NCBI GenBank assembly: GCA_963732655.1
Contig: CAVTAI010000017.1
Location: 1,302,001 to 1,366,000, forward strand
Direction: 5' to 3'
Length of the DNA: 64,000 nt
Origin: CAVTWS01 sp963732655
GTDB lineage: Bacteria; Actinomycetota; Acidimicrobiia; Acidimicrobiales; SHLQ01
Below are positions 1-8,999 of this stretch, piece after piece. The translations under genes and the position numbers were made by a program. Position 1 is the stretch's first letter. Each line of letters begins with the position of its first letter. Under the pieces are notes generated by a model. The model saw only the letters and a program-made list of their open reading frames with translations. It was not told the origin of the DNA and did no database searches.

Positions 1-664
1 CGGGACCCGCGTGGCCGAACGCGACGGCCAGGTCGTAGGCGCTGATCTGAGCGCGCTTGTAGAGCGGGACTCCGATCCGCAGGCCGGTCGCCGGTTCTCG
101 CCATTGGTGGACATCATGGAAGTAGGGGAGCTGGTCGAGCAGGACGAGGAGGCGCTCGGCCGAGTGGCCCGCCGCGTCGACCAACGCCAGGAACGATCCG
201 CCGTGCTGCTCGATGACGAGTCGACCGAGGTCGTTGAGGGCGGTGGCGAAGTGCTCCATGAGCTCCTGCTGGAACGCGCCGTCGAGGTGTTGGCCGAAGA
301 TGGCCGCGCAGGCCGCGGGGTCGAGCGTGACCAGGCCGTGGGCGGTCAGGGTGCCGGTGGCGTCGACGTGGTCTCGGAGCGAGGCCGCCACGGTGTGGTA
401 CCCGGACAGACCGGGCCGTTTCGTGAGATACGGGAAGTAGCCGGATCCGAAGTTGATGGCGTCGAGGGCGATGACGAAGGCCGCGGTCGATTCGTCGTCG
501 CCGTGGCGCTGCCGGCCGAGATCGCCGTCGCCGTCGCCGTCGAGCGAGTCAGGATCGATCGAGGTGGCGTAGTCGGCGAGACGGTCGAGGTCGAGGTGGA
601 CGAACTCGGCACCCGCCGCCACGCGGGCGCAACTGGAGCGGATCTGGTCCAGGCGAGAGAGCAC
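1..664 (-). CDS. Queuosine salvage protein Qng1 (DUF2419), 3' end cut by window edge
   Basis: Reading leftwards from a GTG at 664, an uninterrupted frame of about 221 codons runs off the window start. It contains AIDAINFGSGYFP-like (here ALDAINFGSGYFPYL), KRPGLSGY, GSFLALVDAAGHSAERL and GVPLYKRAQISAYDL, the conserved blocks of the DUF2419/C9orf64 family. Family members are queuosine 5'-phosphate N-glycosylases that release queuine for salvage into tRNA. A low-complexity Asp/Gly stretch (DGDGDGDL, about residues 43-50) sits before the first conserved block and looks like a lineage-specific insert. The GTG start is 17 bases from the divergent GTG of pgm, so the two genes share a very short promoter region. 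The C-terminus is missing. Family assignment is from motif recognition; activity is inferred. Confidence 0.8.
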   Translation of the reverse strand, partial: MLSRLDQIRSSCARVAAGAEFVHLDLDRLADYATSIDPDSLDGDGDGDLGRQRHGDDESTAAFVIALDAINFGSGYFPYLTKRPGLSGYHTVAASLRDHVDATGTLTAHGLVTLDPAACAAIFGQHLDGAFQQELMEHFATALNDLGRLVIEQHGGSFLALVDAAGHSAERLLVLLDQLPYFHDVHQWREPATGLRIGVPLYKRAQISAYDLAVAFGHAGP

Positions 665-681
665 GCTCGTAGGGTAGTGGG

Positions 682-2363
682 GTGCACGAAGACGTCCGCC
701 GGGCGGCCCAGGCGTGGCTCGCCGTCGATCCCGATCCCCAGACCCGGGCCGAGCTCGAAGAGCTCCTCGCCCACGATCCCGAGGAGGTCGCCGACCGGTT
801 CTCCGGCCGGCTGGAGTTCGGTACCGCCGGCCTGCGCGCCGAGCTCGGTGCCGGGCCACTGCGCATGAACCGGGTGGTGGTGCGTCAGACGGCGAGGGGT
901 CTGGCCGACTGGTTGCCGCCGGGGTCCCTCGTGGTGATCGGTCACGACGCCCGCCGCAATTCCGATGTGTTCGCCGCCGACTCCGCGCTGGTGCTCGCCG
1001 CCGCGGGTCATCACGTCGCCTTGGTGCGAGGCCCACATCCCACCCCGGTTGTCGCCTTCGCCGTGCGGCACCTCGCCGCGGACGCCGGCATCATGGTCAC
1101 GGCCAGCCACAATCCAGCGGCCGACAACGGCTACAAGGTCTACCTGGGCGACGGCGCTCAGCTGATTCCGCCGGCCGATGCGGAGATCGAGGCGTCGATC
1201 GAAGCGTCCGGCCTCCCGCCCCTCGAGATCGGACCCCGGCCGCGGGCGCCACCATCGTCGACACGCCCGACGACCTCATTGAGCGCTACCTCGACGCGGT
1301 GCTGAGCGAGATCTGCCCACCACCTGAGGTCGCCGACGCGTTGGCGGCACTCAAGATCGCCTACACGCCGCTGCACGGGGTCGGTGGCGCGTCCGTGCGG
1401 GCGGCGCTCGACCGGTACGGCGCCACAGCCGACGTCGTCGTCGAACAGTACGAGCCCGACGGCTCGTTCCCGACCGCTCCGTTCCCGAATCCGGAGGAGC
1501 CCGGCGCCCTCGACCTGCTGCTGGCCCTGGCCCGCCGGATCAGGGCCGACGTGGCCGTGGCCAACGATCCCGATGCCGATCGTCTGGCCGTGGTCGGACT
1601 CGATCGGGCGGGAGCGTGGCGCCCTCTGACCGGCAACGAGGTTGGTGTCCTGCTTGGCGATCACCGCATCGCCACGACATCGGGTGCTGATCGCATGGTG
1701 GCGACGACGGTCGTGTCATCGGCCTTGCTGGGCAAGATCGCCTTCGCCCGCGGTGTCCGATATGCCGAGACCCTCACCGGCTTCAAGTGGGTGGCTCGGC
1801 CCGCCATCGTCGACCCGTCGATCCATCTGGTTCTGGGGTACGAGGAGGCGCTCGGATACTCGGTCAACCAGGCCGTTCGGGACAAGGACGGGGTGGCGTC
1901 GCTGGTGGCGTTCTGCGCCCTCGTCGCCGAGCTGAAGCTCGCCGGCCGCACCGTGTTCGATCGCCTCGACGAGCTGGCGGTCGAGTTCGGCCTGCACGTG
2001 TCCGGCTCCACGTCGATCCGGTTCCCGGGCCCGGCCGCGCAGACATCGCTCGCCCAGGCCATGGCGAAGGTGCGGGCCTCGGCGCCCTCGTCGATCGGGG
2101 GGATCGAGGTCGCTGCCGTCACCGATTTCCTCCCGGGCGCCACCGTGGCCGGGCAGGTGCTCCCCAGGGCTGATCTGCTGCGCTTCGACCTCGCCGATGG
2201 ATCGCGTGTGCAGCTGCGGCCCAGCGGCACCGAGCCCAAGCTCAAGGTGTACGTCGAGGTGGTGGGACCGGTGGGAGCGGAGCCCTCCTCGGCCCGCCCC
2301 GACCTCGAGCGCCGGGCCGCAGAGCTGGCGAGCGCCGGCGCCGCCCTGGTATCGGCGACTTGA
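682..2363 (+). CDS. pgm: Phosphoglucomutase/phosphomannomutase, one frameshift
   Basis: This alpha-D-phosphohexomutase interconverts hexose 1- and 6-phosphates for glycogen, cell-wall and nucleotide-sugar synthesis. Visible signatures are the N-terminal GTAGLRAELG block, the phosphoserine loop TASHNP, the metal loop DPDADR, the sugar-binding GYEEALGYS and the phosphate-binding RPSGTEPK near the C-terminus. These give the full four-domain order and a normal length of about 560 residues. The frame starting at GTG 682 is correct up to about 1,240 (EIGPRP) and then continues in another frame from about 1,242 (AGATIVDTPDD). One base is therefore missing in the GC-rich run at 1,234-1,250. I treat this as a read error rather than a pseudogene, because everything on either side is conserved. 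Confidence 0.9.
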
Positions 2364-2368
2364 CTTTG

Positions 2369-2485
2369 ATGGGGATCGCCGTCGTGGCCTCCATCCTCGT
2401 CGTGCTGTGGGGCATTTTTCGGCTCGGTCAGAAACTCGACCGCCTACCGGTTCCGAGGAGACTGCGTCGGCGGCACTCAGGCTGA
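2369..2485 (+). CDS. Small single-span membrane protein (38 aa)
   Basis: An ATG five bases after the pgm stop opens a 38-codon frame. It begins with a hydrophobic stretch (IAVVASILVVLWGIF, residues 3-17) and ends in a basic tail (PRRLRRRHSG), the layout of a small inner-membrane peptide anchored N-out or as a hairpin cap. It ends 11 bases before the 3' end of the convergent ABC-F gene. No family is recognised. The tight spacing to pgm suggests co-transcription. It could be chance, but the clean hydrophobic then basic pattern supports a real peptide. Confidence 0.4.
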   Translation: MGIAVVASILVVLWGIFRLGQKLDRLPVPRRLRRRHSG

Positions 2486-2496
2486 TTCGCCTGAGC

Positions 2497-4146
2497 TCAC
2501 ACCGATTCGTCGCTGATGATTCGGCCGGCTTCGAGGCGCACGGTGCGGCTGAGGGCGACGGCGTCGAGGAGTTGACGGTCGTGGGTCACGAGCAGCACGG
2601 TGCCGGCGAACGTCGTCAGGGCGATCTCAAGCTGCTCGATGGCCACCAGATCGAGATGGTTCGTCGGCTCGTCGAGGAGCAGGCAGTTCGTCCCGACCGC
2701 CATCAAGAGCGCCAGCACGGCCCGGGTTCGTTCGCCGGGCGAGAGGGAACGGGCGGTGCGGCTGACGTGGTCGGCGCCGAGCCCGAACTTGGCCAGCAAC
2801 GTCCGGGCCTCGGCCACCGTGAACCCGGTGGCGTCCTGGAACGCCTGGGTCAGGGGACGGTCGTCGGCCAGCTGGGAGCGGGCCTGCTCGATCTCCCCGA
2901 CGACGACGCCGGGGCCGACGTACACCTCTCCGGCGTCGAGCGGTAGACGCCCGAGCAGAGCGCCGAGCAACGTGGTCTTGCCGCTCCCGTTGGCGCCGAG
3001 GATCGCCACCCGCTCGCCGTACCCGATCGTGAGCGATACGGGACCGAGGCGGAAGTCTCCCTGCTCGACGACTGCGTCGGTGAGCTGGGCGGTCACGGCA
3101 CCGCTGCGGGGCGCTTCCGCGATGGCGAGGCGCAGATCCCAGCCCTCCCACGGCTTGTCGACGACCTCCAGACGTTCCATGGCCCGCTCGGTGCGGGCGG
3201 CCCGACCAGCCAGCTGCTCGGTCTGGTTGATCTTGAAGGCCCGGATGTTCTTGTCGTTGTCGGCCGGCTTCTTCTTGGCCTTCGACAGTCCTTGGCTGGC
3301 CCACTCCCGTTCGCGTTGTGACCTCGATTTGAGCGAATCGCGCTTCGTGGAGAACGTGTCGTAGCGCTCCCGAGCGTGGCGGGCCGCGGTGGCCTGCTCC
3401 TCGCGGTACGCATCCCAACCGCCGGCGTACAGGGCGATCTGGTGGGAGTGCTCGTCGAGCTCGGCCACATGGGTCACGGTGCGGCGGAGGAACTCCCGGT
3501 CGTGGCTCACCACGATGGCGCCCGCCGTCAGGCCGGTGAACCAGGTTTCCAACCGGGCCAACCCGTCGAGGTCGAGATCGTTCGTCGGTTCGTCGAGGAG
3601 GTAGATGTCGTACCGGCTGGCCAACAGGGTGGCCAGCCCGGCCCGGGCCGCCTCACCGCCCGACAGCGTGGTCGTCGGCTGGTCGAGCAACCGGGTGGCG
3701 AGCCCGAGGTTGGCCCAGATCTCATCCAGCCGCGCGTCGAGGTCGGCGCCGCCGAGGTTCAACCACCGATCGAGGGCCTCGGCGTACTCGTCGCCGGCAT
3801 TGACTTCGCCGGCGGCCATCGCCGTGGTGGCCGCCGTCATCGTCGCCTCCGCTTCGGCCACGCCGGTGCGCCGCGCCACGAGCGCACGGACGGTCTCGTT
3901 GACGTGCCGTTCGCGTTCCTGGGGGAGGTAACCGACCGTCGCCGCAGGTGGCGTGGCCCGCACCGTGCCCTTCTCGGGGTGGAGTTGTCCGGCCAGCAGG
4001 CGGAGCAACGTCGTCTTGCCGGCTCCGTTCGGGCCGACGAGGCCGATGTGCCACCCCGGTGACACGACGAGGTCGATCGAGTCGAGGATCACCTTCGCCT
4101 GGTGCGAGAAGGTGAGGCCCTCTCCCCTCAAGCTCGCCAGGCTCAC
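2497..4146 (-). CDS. ABC-F family ATP-binding protein
   Basis: This is a soluble protein of 549 residues with two ABC cassettes and no membrane segments. Walker A motifs are GPNGAGKTT (about 38-46) and GANGSGKTT in the second half. Signature motifs are LSGGEAAR and LSPGERTR, each followed by a Walker B of the LLLDEPTNHLDL or YLLDEPTNDLDL type. The charged linker between the cassettes (a KSRSQRERE-type Arg/Lys/Glu-rich stretch) matches the P-site tRNA interaction motif of ABC-F factors. These act on the ribosome in translational rescue, regulation or antibiotic protection; which of these applies cannot be told from sequence. It lies downstream of upp on the same strand, separated by the hairpin repeats at 4,141-4,260. 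Confidence 0.9.
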   Translation of the reverse strand: MSLASLRGEGLTFSHQAKVILDSIDLVVSPGWHIGLVGPNGAGKTTLLRLLAGQLHPEKGTVRATPPAATVGYLPQERERHVNETVRALVARRTGVAEAEATMTAATTAMAAGEVNAGDEYAEALDRWLNLGGADLDARLDEIWANLGLATRLLDQPTTTLSGGEAARAGLATLLASRYDIYLLDEPTNDLDLDGLARLETWFTGLTAGAIVVSHDREFLRRTVTHVAELDEHSHQIALYAGGWDAYREEQATAARHARERYDTFSTKRDSLKSRSQREREWASQGLSKAKKKPADNDKNIRAFKINQTEQLAGRAARTERAMERLEVVDKPWEGWDLRLAIAEAPRSGAVTAQLTDAVVEQGDFRLGPVSLTIGYGERVAILGANGSGKTTLLGALLGRLPLDAGEVYVGPGVVVGEIEQARSQLADDRPLTQAFQDATGFTVAEARTLLAKFGLGADHVSRTARSLSPGERTRAVLALLMAVGTNCLLLDEPTNHLDLVAIEQLEIALTTFAGTVLLVTHDRQLLDAVALSRTVRLEAGRIISDESV

Positions 4147-4260
4147 GCCACTCCGCCGTGCCGTCGTTCGGAGTGGCTCACGCCACTCCGCCGTGCCGTC
4201 GTTCGGAGTGGCTCACGCCACTCCGCCGTGCCGTCGTTCGGAGTGGCTCACGCCACTCCG
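4141..4260. repeat. Three tandem 35-bp repeats plus a partial fourth, each a hairpin
   Basis: Three exact 35-bp copies start at 4,141, 4,176 and 4,211, followed by the first 15 bases of a fourth at 4,246. Each unit contains the inverted pair GCCACTCCG / CGGAGTGGC around a 13-base loop, so each can form its own stem. The partial copy overlaps the last codons of upp (coding FGVA and stop on the minus strand). The array therefore looks like a tandem duplication seeded from the upp 3' end. It fills the whole gap between upp and the ABC-F gene and could act as terminator, attenuator or mRNA stabiliser. Confidence 0.9.
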
Positions 4261-4889
4261 AATTGCCGGTCGCCGGCGTCGCCGAGGCCGGGGTGGATGA
4301 AAGCAACATCGTTGAGGCGCTCGTCGACCGACGCCGTGAACACCCGGATGTCCCAGCCCGCCGACTCGACCGCGGCGAGCCCCTCGGGGGCGGCGAGGAC
4401 ACAGGCGACAGTGATCGGGCCGGCACCCGCTTCGCGAGCCAGCTCCAACGTGTGGATGAGCGAACCGCCGGTGGCGAGCATCGGGTCGAGGATCAGCACC
4501 GGACGCTCGTCGAGCCCTTCGGGAACGGTGTTGAGATACGGGTCGGGAAGGCGGGTCTCTTCGTTGCGACGTGCACCCACGAACCCCACGGGTGCCTCCG
4601 GAATCATGTCCAGCGCGGCGCGGAGCATGCCGAGCCCGGCCCGCATCACCGGGATCAGGACCGGAACCTGAGCCAGCCGGTATCCGGTCGTCGGGGCCAG
4701 TGGGGTCGTCACCGTGAACGATTCCGTCGGGTGATCACGGAGTGACTCGTAGACGACGAATTGGGTCAGCTCGTCGAGGGCCCGTCGGAAGTCGGGTCGA
4801 GAGGTGGAAATGTCGCGCAGCCGGGTCAGGCGGTCGAGGGCGAGGGGGTGATCGACGACGTGAGTGTGCACGGGCCCAGCATGCCCCAC
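4248..4889 (-). CDS. upp: Uracil phosphoribosyltransferase
   Basis: The protein (213 residues, normal for the family) makes UMP from uracil and PRPP in pyrimidine salvage. The PRPP loop reads LILDPMLATGGS (about residues 131-142). The substrate region VPVLIPVMRAGLGM and the C-terminal uracil-binding PGLGDAGDRQFG are intact. Its last codons lie in the 35-bp repeat array. An ATG at 4,889 is used here; an in-frame GTG about six codons later is an alternative. It is divergent from the MFS gene. Confidence 0.93.
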   Translation of the reverse strand: MGHAGPVHTHVVDHPLALDRLTRLRDISTSRPDFRRALDELTQFVVYESLRDHPTESFTVTTPLAPTTGYRLAQVPVLIPVMRAGLGMLRAALDMIPEAPVGFVGARRNEETRLPDPYLNTVPEGLDERPVLILDPMLATGGSLIHTLELAREAGAGPITVACVLAAPEGLAAVESAGWDIRVFTASVDERLNDVAFIHPGLGDAGDRQFGVA

Positions 4890-4983
4890 CGGCCACAGCC
4901 ATGCTCAGGCGTGTGGCGACGGACGAGGCGTATCGGCCGCGCGACTTGACGGGGCCGCGGATCGAATCGAACATCTCTCGTTC

Positions 4984-6159
4984 GTGGACCGTACGTCGTC
5001 CCGGTCGACGCCGGCCGGCTATTGGGTTATCTGGTCCACGGTCGCCATCGACCTCATCGGGTTCGGCATCGTGTTGCCGCTCTTGCCGCTGTACGCCGAG
5101 CGATTCGGGGCCGATGGTTTGGCCGCCGCCGGGTTGATCACGGCGTTCTCGGCCGCCCAGTTCGTGTGCGCGCCGTTGTGGGGTCGGCTCTCGGATCGGA
5201 TCGGCCGCAAGCCGGTCCTCGTCCTGGCCCTCTGCGGCTCGACGATTGGGGCCTTGACCACGGGTTTCGCCAACTCCTTGTGGGTGCTGTACCTCGGCCG
5301 AGTCATCGATGGCGCTTCGGGCTCCTCGTACGCCGTCGCCCAAGCAGCGGTGGGCGATCTGGCGCCACCCGCTCAGCGCACCCGGTTGGTCGGCCTCATG
5401 GGCGCGGCGTTCGGCGTGGGCTTCGTGCTCGGCCCGATCATCGGTGGTTTGGCGGCGGTGGGGGGCCGCCGGCTGCCGTTCTTCGTCGCCGCTGGTTTGG
5501 CGGCCGCGAATGCAGTGGCGGCGCTGGTGCGGGTGTCCGAGACGAGGTCGCCCGCCGAAGCTCCCGCCCCGGCCACGGACGTACCTCGGCGCGCTGGTGG
5601 GCGCCGGCTGCCGGTCGGCGATCTGGGACGACTCGTCGGGCTCGGATTCGTCGGGATGTTCGCTTTCGCCGGCTTCGAGGCCACCTTCTCGCTGCTCATG
5701 GATCGCCGCTTCGACGCCGGGACGACGACGATCTACATCCTGCTCGCGATCGTCGGGCTCGGCCTGGTGGCGGTACAGGCCCGAGGAGTCCACGCGGTCA
5801 CCGATCGATTCGGAGAGGCGAGAACGATCAGGGTCGCGCTGGTGGCCGTTGCGGTCGGCATGGCAGTGCTGGCGCCCGACGCCGGCTGGCTCGGCCTCGG
5901 GATCGCCTTGGCCGTGCTGGTCGTCGGGCAGGGCACGTTCGGTCCGGCGTTGACGTCGTTGACCATCAGCGTGGCCGGCGCCGACCGGCGCGGCGAGGCT
6001 CTCGGGTTCCAGGCCAGCGCCGGAGCTCTGGGTCGGGTCGTCGGCCCACTGGTCGGCGGCGCCCTCTTCGAGCACGTGTCGTCGGGGTCGCCCTACCTGA
6101 TTGCGGCCGTGCTCGCTCTCGTCGCCGCCGTGGTGCTGGTGCCCGGCGCCGACGGCTGA
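4984..6159 (+). CDS. MFS transporter, DHA1/TetA-like
   Basis: This is a 12-helix major facilitator of 391 residues. The first loop carries the MFS motif A as GRLSDRIGRKPVL, and helix 5 has a motif-C-like GFVLGPIIGG. The opening IDLIGFGIVLPLLPLY is typical of TetA-like drug/proton antiporters. The open frame extends upstream, but GTG 4,984 places the protein start just before helix 1 and clear of the divergent upp gene. The substrate is unknown; tetracycline resistance should not be assumed from this resemblance. Its 3' end overlaps the convergent GGDEF gene by 67 bases. Confidence 0.82.
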   Translation: MDRTSSRSTPAGYWVIWSTVAIDLIGFGIVLPLLPLYAERFGADGLAAAGLITAFSAAQFVCAPLWGRLSDRIGRKPVLVLALCGSTIGALTTGFANSLWVLYLGRVIDGASGSSYAVAQAAVGDLAPPAQRTRLVGLMGAAFGVGFVLGPIIGGLAAVGGRRLPFFVAAGLAAANAVAALVRVSETRSPAEAPAPATDVPRRAGGRRLPVGDLGRLVGLGFVGMFAFAGFEATFSLLMDRRFDAGTTTIYILLAIVGLGLVAVQARGVHAVTDRFGEARTIRVALVAVAVGMAVLAPDAGWLGLGIALAVLVVGQGTFGPALTSLTISVAGADRRGEALGFQASAGALGRVVGPLVGGALFEHVSSGSPYLIAAVLALVAAVVLVPGADG

Positions 6160-7547
6160 GCCTCCATGCCGACCGTGCTGAGCACGCTGCGTCCCCGCCC
6201 GGCTCGCTTCGCCGCGTAGAGGGCGGCGTCGGCGAAGCGCACGGCGTCGTCGATGGCGTCGCCGGAGCCGACCCACCGGGCGCCCACGCTGACGCCGACC
6301 CGAACGTCCTTTCCGTCCACCGTCACCGGTGGGGATAGCAGGTCGATCAGCTGGGTCGCCCGGCTTCCCGTCAGATCCGGTGATGGTGTGTGGGCGAGCA
6401 GGACGAGGAACTCGTCACCGCCGAGACGGAGCGCCCGATCGTCCGGTCCGAGCCAGGTCTGGACCTGCCGGCCGACGGAGGCGAGCACGGCGTCGCCGAC
6501 GTGGTGGCCGAAGGAGTCGTTGACGTTCTTGAAGTCGTCCAGGTCGACGTAGAGGATGCTGATCCCCTCAGGGGAGCTGGCGCGCACCGCCGCCGCGGTG
6601 GCGTCGAGCTGACCGCGGGACAAGAGCCCGGTCAGGTCGTCGACCATGGCTCGGTGCCGGATCAGTCGATCTTCGCCCCGCCGGCGCCGCACGACGTCGA
6701 CGCCCAGCGCTCCAGCAAGCGAGGCCGAGACGAAAGCAACGGCGGCCAGTGCCACGCCGGCCGACCGGTCCGGCGCCGCCGGCTCCGGGAGGGTCCCGAC
6801 GGCCTCGTCGGCGACCGCGAGTGCCGAGGCCACTGCGGCGAGGCCGGTGGGATCCTGGGTTTCACCGGCGGCCATCTCGTCCTGACCGGCGTGGCCGTCC
6901 TCGCCGACATCGTGCTCGTCGCCGGCGTGGTCTGATGCCGACCTGGCGGCAGTGACGCTCGTCAGCGACCGCAGGGATTGCGCCAACGCTTCGGTGGCGG
7001 CGTCCAGGTCAGCGTCGGCGGTCGGCGTCGTGAGGGTGGTGAGCACGGCGATCGCGGCGGCACGGGTTTGGCGGCCGGCAGTGTCGGTGGTGACGTCGGG
7101 GATCGCTGCCAAGATGGCGTCAGCGGTGGCCGCCAGCTCGCCGGCGATGTCCGTCAGCGTGCCCGTGACGTCGCCGGCCGAGGCAGCGGCTGACGTGGCC
7201 GCCTCCAACCGGTCGAGCAGGTCGCGCAGTCCGGCTTCGTCGGGCCAGGCCCAGCCGGACTCGGCCATCTCCTGCAGGCAGCTGCGCACGGCGATGACGG
7301 CGTCGTCGACGGTCGACGGCAGGGTGCCGAGGTGGTCGGGATCGGCGTCGAACTGGTGCACGGTGACGGTCAGCTGGTCGGTTGCCACGAGCAGCTCGAC
7401 GAGCTCGCCCCGGGCGCGGACCTCCGTCTCCGAGGCGTTCACCGGCTGGCTACCGGCCAGCGTGGCGACCGACGCGATGCCGAACGCCGCGGTGGCGGCG
7501 ACCGCGGCACCCAGTGTCCACGGTGATCGGCGCAGGTCACGTCTCAC
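6093..7547 (-). CDS. Membrane-anchored GGDEF diguanylate cyclase
   Basis: The protein is 484 residues from GTG 7,547. A transmembrane helix lies near the N-terminus (TLGAAVAATAAFGIASV). It is followed by about 250 residues of Ala/Thr-rich helical sensor region, a second helix (AGVALAAVAFVSASLAGAL) and a C-terminal GGDEF domain with intact active-site loop LRLGGDEFLVLLA and a DDLTGLLSRGQL-type N-terminal box. It would make cyclic di-GMP in response to a periplasmic or extracellular cue. No RxxD inhibitory site is evident just before the GGDEF loop. Longer starts upstream would run into the acyl-CoA dehydrogenase promoter, so GTG 7,547 is preferred. Confidence 0.85.
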   Translation of the reverse strand: MRRDLRRSPWTLGAAVAATAAFGIASVATLAGSQPVNASETEVRARGELVELLVATDQLTVTVHQFDADPDHLGTLPSTVDDAVIAVRSCLQEMAESGWAWPDEAGLRDLLDRLEAATSAAASAGDVTGTLTDIAGELAATADAILAAIPDVTTDTAGRQTRAAAIAVLTTLTTPTADADLDAATEALAQSLRSLTSVTAARSASDHAGDEHDVGEDGHAGQDEMAAGETQDPTGLAAVASALAVADEAVGTLPEPAAPDRSAGVALAAVAFVSASLAGALGVDVVRRRRGEDRLIRHRAMVDDLTGLLSRGQLDATAAAVRASSPEGISILYVDLDDFKNVNDSFGHHVGDAVLASVGRQVQTWLGPDDRALRLGGDEFLVLLAHTPSPDLTGSRATQLIDLLSPPVTVDGKDVRVGVSVGARWVGSGDAIDDAVRFADAALYAAKRAGRGRSVLSTVGMEAQPSAPGTSTTAATRASTAAIR

Positions 7548-7681
7548 CGCGCAAGAATCGGCCTCCTCGCAGCGCCTCTTGAGCTGGCGGGGCCGTTCGG
7601 CCCACCCCGCACCTTCACGCTCCTGGGGTCGCGAGATCGGAGTCGTCAGACCCTGGCACGACGACAACCAGGCCGGTACGC

Positions 7682-7702
7682 TATAAGTGACCAATCGGTA
7701 AC
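7682..7702 (+). promoter_or_regulatory. Possible -10 box and inverted repeat ahead of acyl-CoA dehydrogenase
   Basis: TATAAG at 7,682-7,687 is a plausible -10 element. It runs straight into GTGACC-AATC-GGTAAC (7,687-7,702), an inverted repeat with one mismatch. The position, 24-40 bases before the ATG, suits a repressor site of TetR/FadR type controlling fatty-acid degradation. No convincing -35 was found, so this is weak. Confidence 0.3.
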
Positions 7703-7725
7703 AATCAGCGACGAGCGAGGATGCT

Positions 7726-8940
7726 ATGGCCGACTTCTCCCTTGACCTCAACGAAGACCAGGTCCAACTCCAGAAGTGGGTCCACGAGTTCGCCGAGAAC
7801 GTCGTGCGCCCGGTGGCCGCGGAGTGGGACGAGCGAGAGGAGACTCCGTGGCCGGTGATCCAGGAGGCGGCCAAGATCGGCCTCTACTCGATGGAGTTCA
7901 TGGCCGAGGCCATGATGGGCGACCCCACCGGACTCACGATGCCGATCGCCATGGAGGAGCTCTTCTGGGGTGATGCAGGCATCGGCCTGGCCATCATGGG
8001 CACAGGGTTGGCGGCAGCCGGCATCGCAGCATCGGGCACGCCCGAGCAGGTGATGGAATGGGTGCCACAGTGCTACGGCACGCCCGACAAAGTGGCCCTG
8101 GGAGCGTTCGCATCCTCCGAGCCCGACGCCGGGTCGGATGTGGCGGGCATGCGCACCCGGGCCGTGTACGACGCGGCAACTGATGAGTGGGTGTTGAACG
8201 GCACCAAGACGTGGATCACCAACGGCGGCATCGCCGACGTGCACGTGGTCGTGGCCGTCGTCGATCCCGAGCTCAAGTCTCGTGGTCATGCCAGCTTCAT
8301 CATCCCGCCGGGGAACAAGGGGCTCTCCCAAGGACAGAAGTTCTCGAAGCACGGCATCCGGGCCAGCCACACCGCCGAGGTCATCCTCGACGACGTGCGC
8401 ATCCCTGCTCGGCTCGTGCTCGGCGGCAAGGAGAAGCTCGACGAGCGCCTGGCCAAGGTGCACGAGGGCAAGCCCTCCAACGCGGAGGCCGCCATGCAGA
8501 CGTTCGAGTCGACGCGTCCGGCCGTGGCCGCCCAGGCCGTCGGCATCGCCCGCGCCGCCTACGAATACGCGCTCGAGTACGCCAAGGAACGCCAGCAGTT
8601 CGGCCGGCCGATCATCCAGAATCAGTCGATCGCCTTCATGCTCGCCGACATGGCGACCGAGATCGACGCGGCCCGGCTGCTCGTGTGGCGAGCCGCATGG
8701 CTCGGCAAACAGCGTCGGTTCAAGAATGCCGAGGGCTCGATGGCCAAGGTCAAAGCCGGCCGGGTAGCGGTTTGGAGCACCGAGCGGGCCATGCAGATCC
8801 TCGGCGGCTACGGCTACGTGAAGGACTACCCGGTCGAGCGTTGGCACCGTGACGCCAAGATCTACGACATCTTCGAGGGCACCGAGCAGATCCAGCAGCT
8901 GGTCATCAGCCGGGCCATCAGCGGGATGCGGATCGAGTAG
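7726..8940 (+). CDS. Acyl-CoA dehydrogenase
   Basis: This flavoenzyme of 404 residues performs the first, FAD-dependent desaturation in beta-oxidation or a related acyl-CoA pathway. It shows the family layout: an N-terminal helical domain (FAENVVRPVAAEWDE), the middle beta domain with FASSEPDAGSDVAGMRTRA and WITNGGIADV, and a C-terminal helical domain with ERQQFGRPIIQNQSIAFMLAD. The likely catalytic glutamate is in YDIFEGTEQIQ near the C-terminus. The ATG is preceded by GAGG. It stands alone, with no electron-transfer flavoprotein genes nearby, so the chain length it uses cannot be inferred. Confidence 0.92.
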   Translation: MADFSLDLNEDQVQLQKWVHEFAENVVRPVAAEWDEREETPWPVIQEAAKIGLYSMEFMAEAMMGDPTGLTMPIAMEELFWGDAGIGLAIMGTGLAAAGIAASGTPEQVMEWVPQCYGTPDKVALGAFASSEPDAGSDVAGMRTRAVYDAATDEWVLNGTKTWITNGGIADVHVVVAVVDPELKSRGHASFIIPPGNKGLSQGQKFSKHGIRASHTAEVILDDVRIPARLVLGGKEKLDERLAKVHEGKPSNAEAAMQTFESTRPAVAAQAVGIARAAYEYALEYAKERQQFGRPIIQNQSIAFMLADMATEIDAARLLVWRAAWLGKQRRFKNAEGSMAKVKAGRVAVWSTERAMQILGGYGYVKDYPVERWHRDAKIYDIFEGTEQIQQLVISRAISGMRIE

Positions 8941-8999
8941 TCGCCGCGTGCTTTCTTGTCTCGCCCGCCGGGTAGCTCACGCTGGGCTTCGATCGCGCC

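Noticed and set aside
11..868. Long plus-strand frame at the window start
   Set aside because: It is Val/Glu/Arg-rich antisense of the queuosine-salvage gene and shows no domain pattern.
4141..4260. CRISPR array
   Set aside because: The 35-bp units are directly tandem with no spacers, and no cas genes are present.
4984..6159. Tetracycline resistance gene
   Set aside because: TetA resemblance is shared by many DHA1 exporters; no Tet-specific residues or TetR partner are present.
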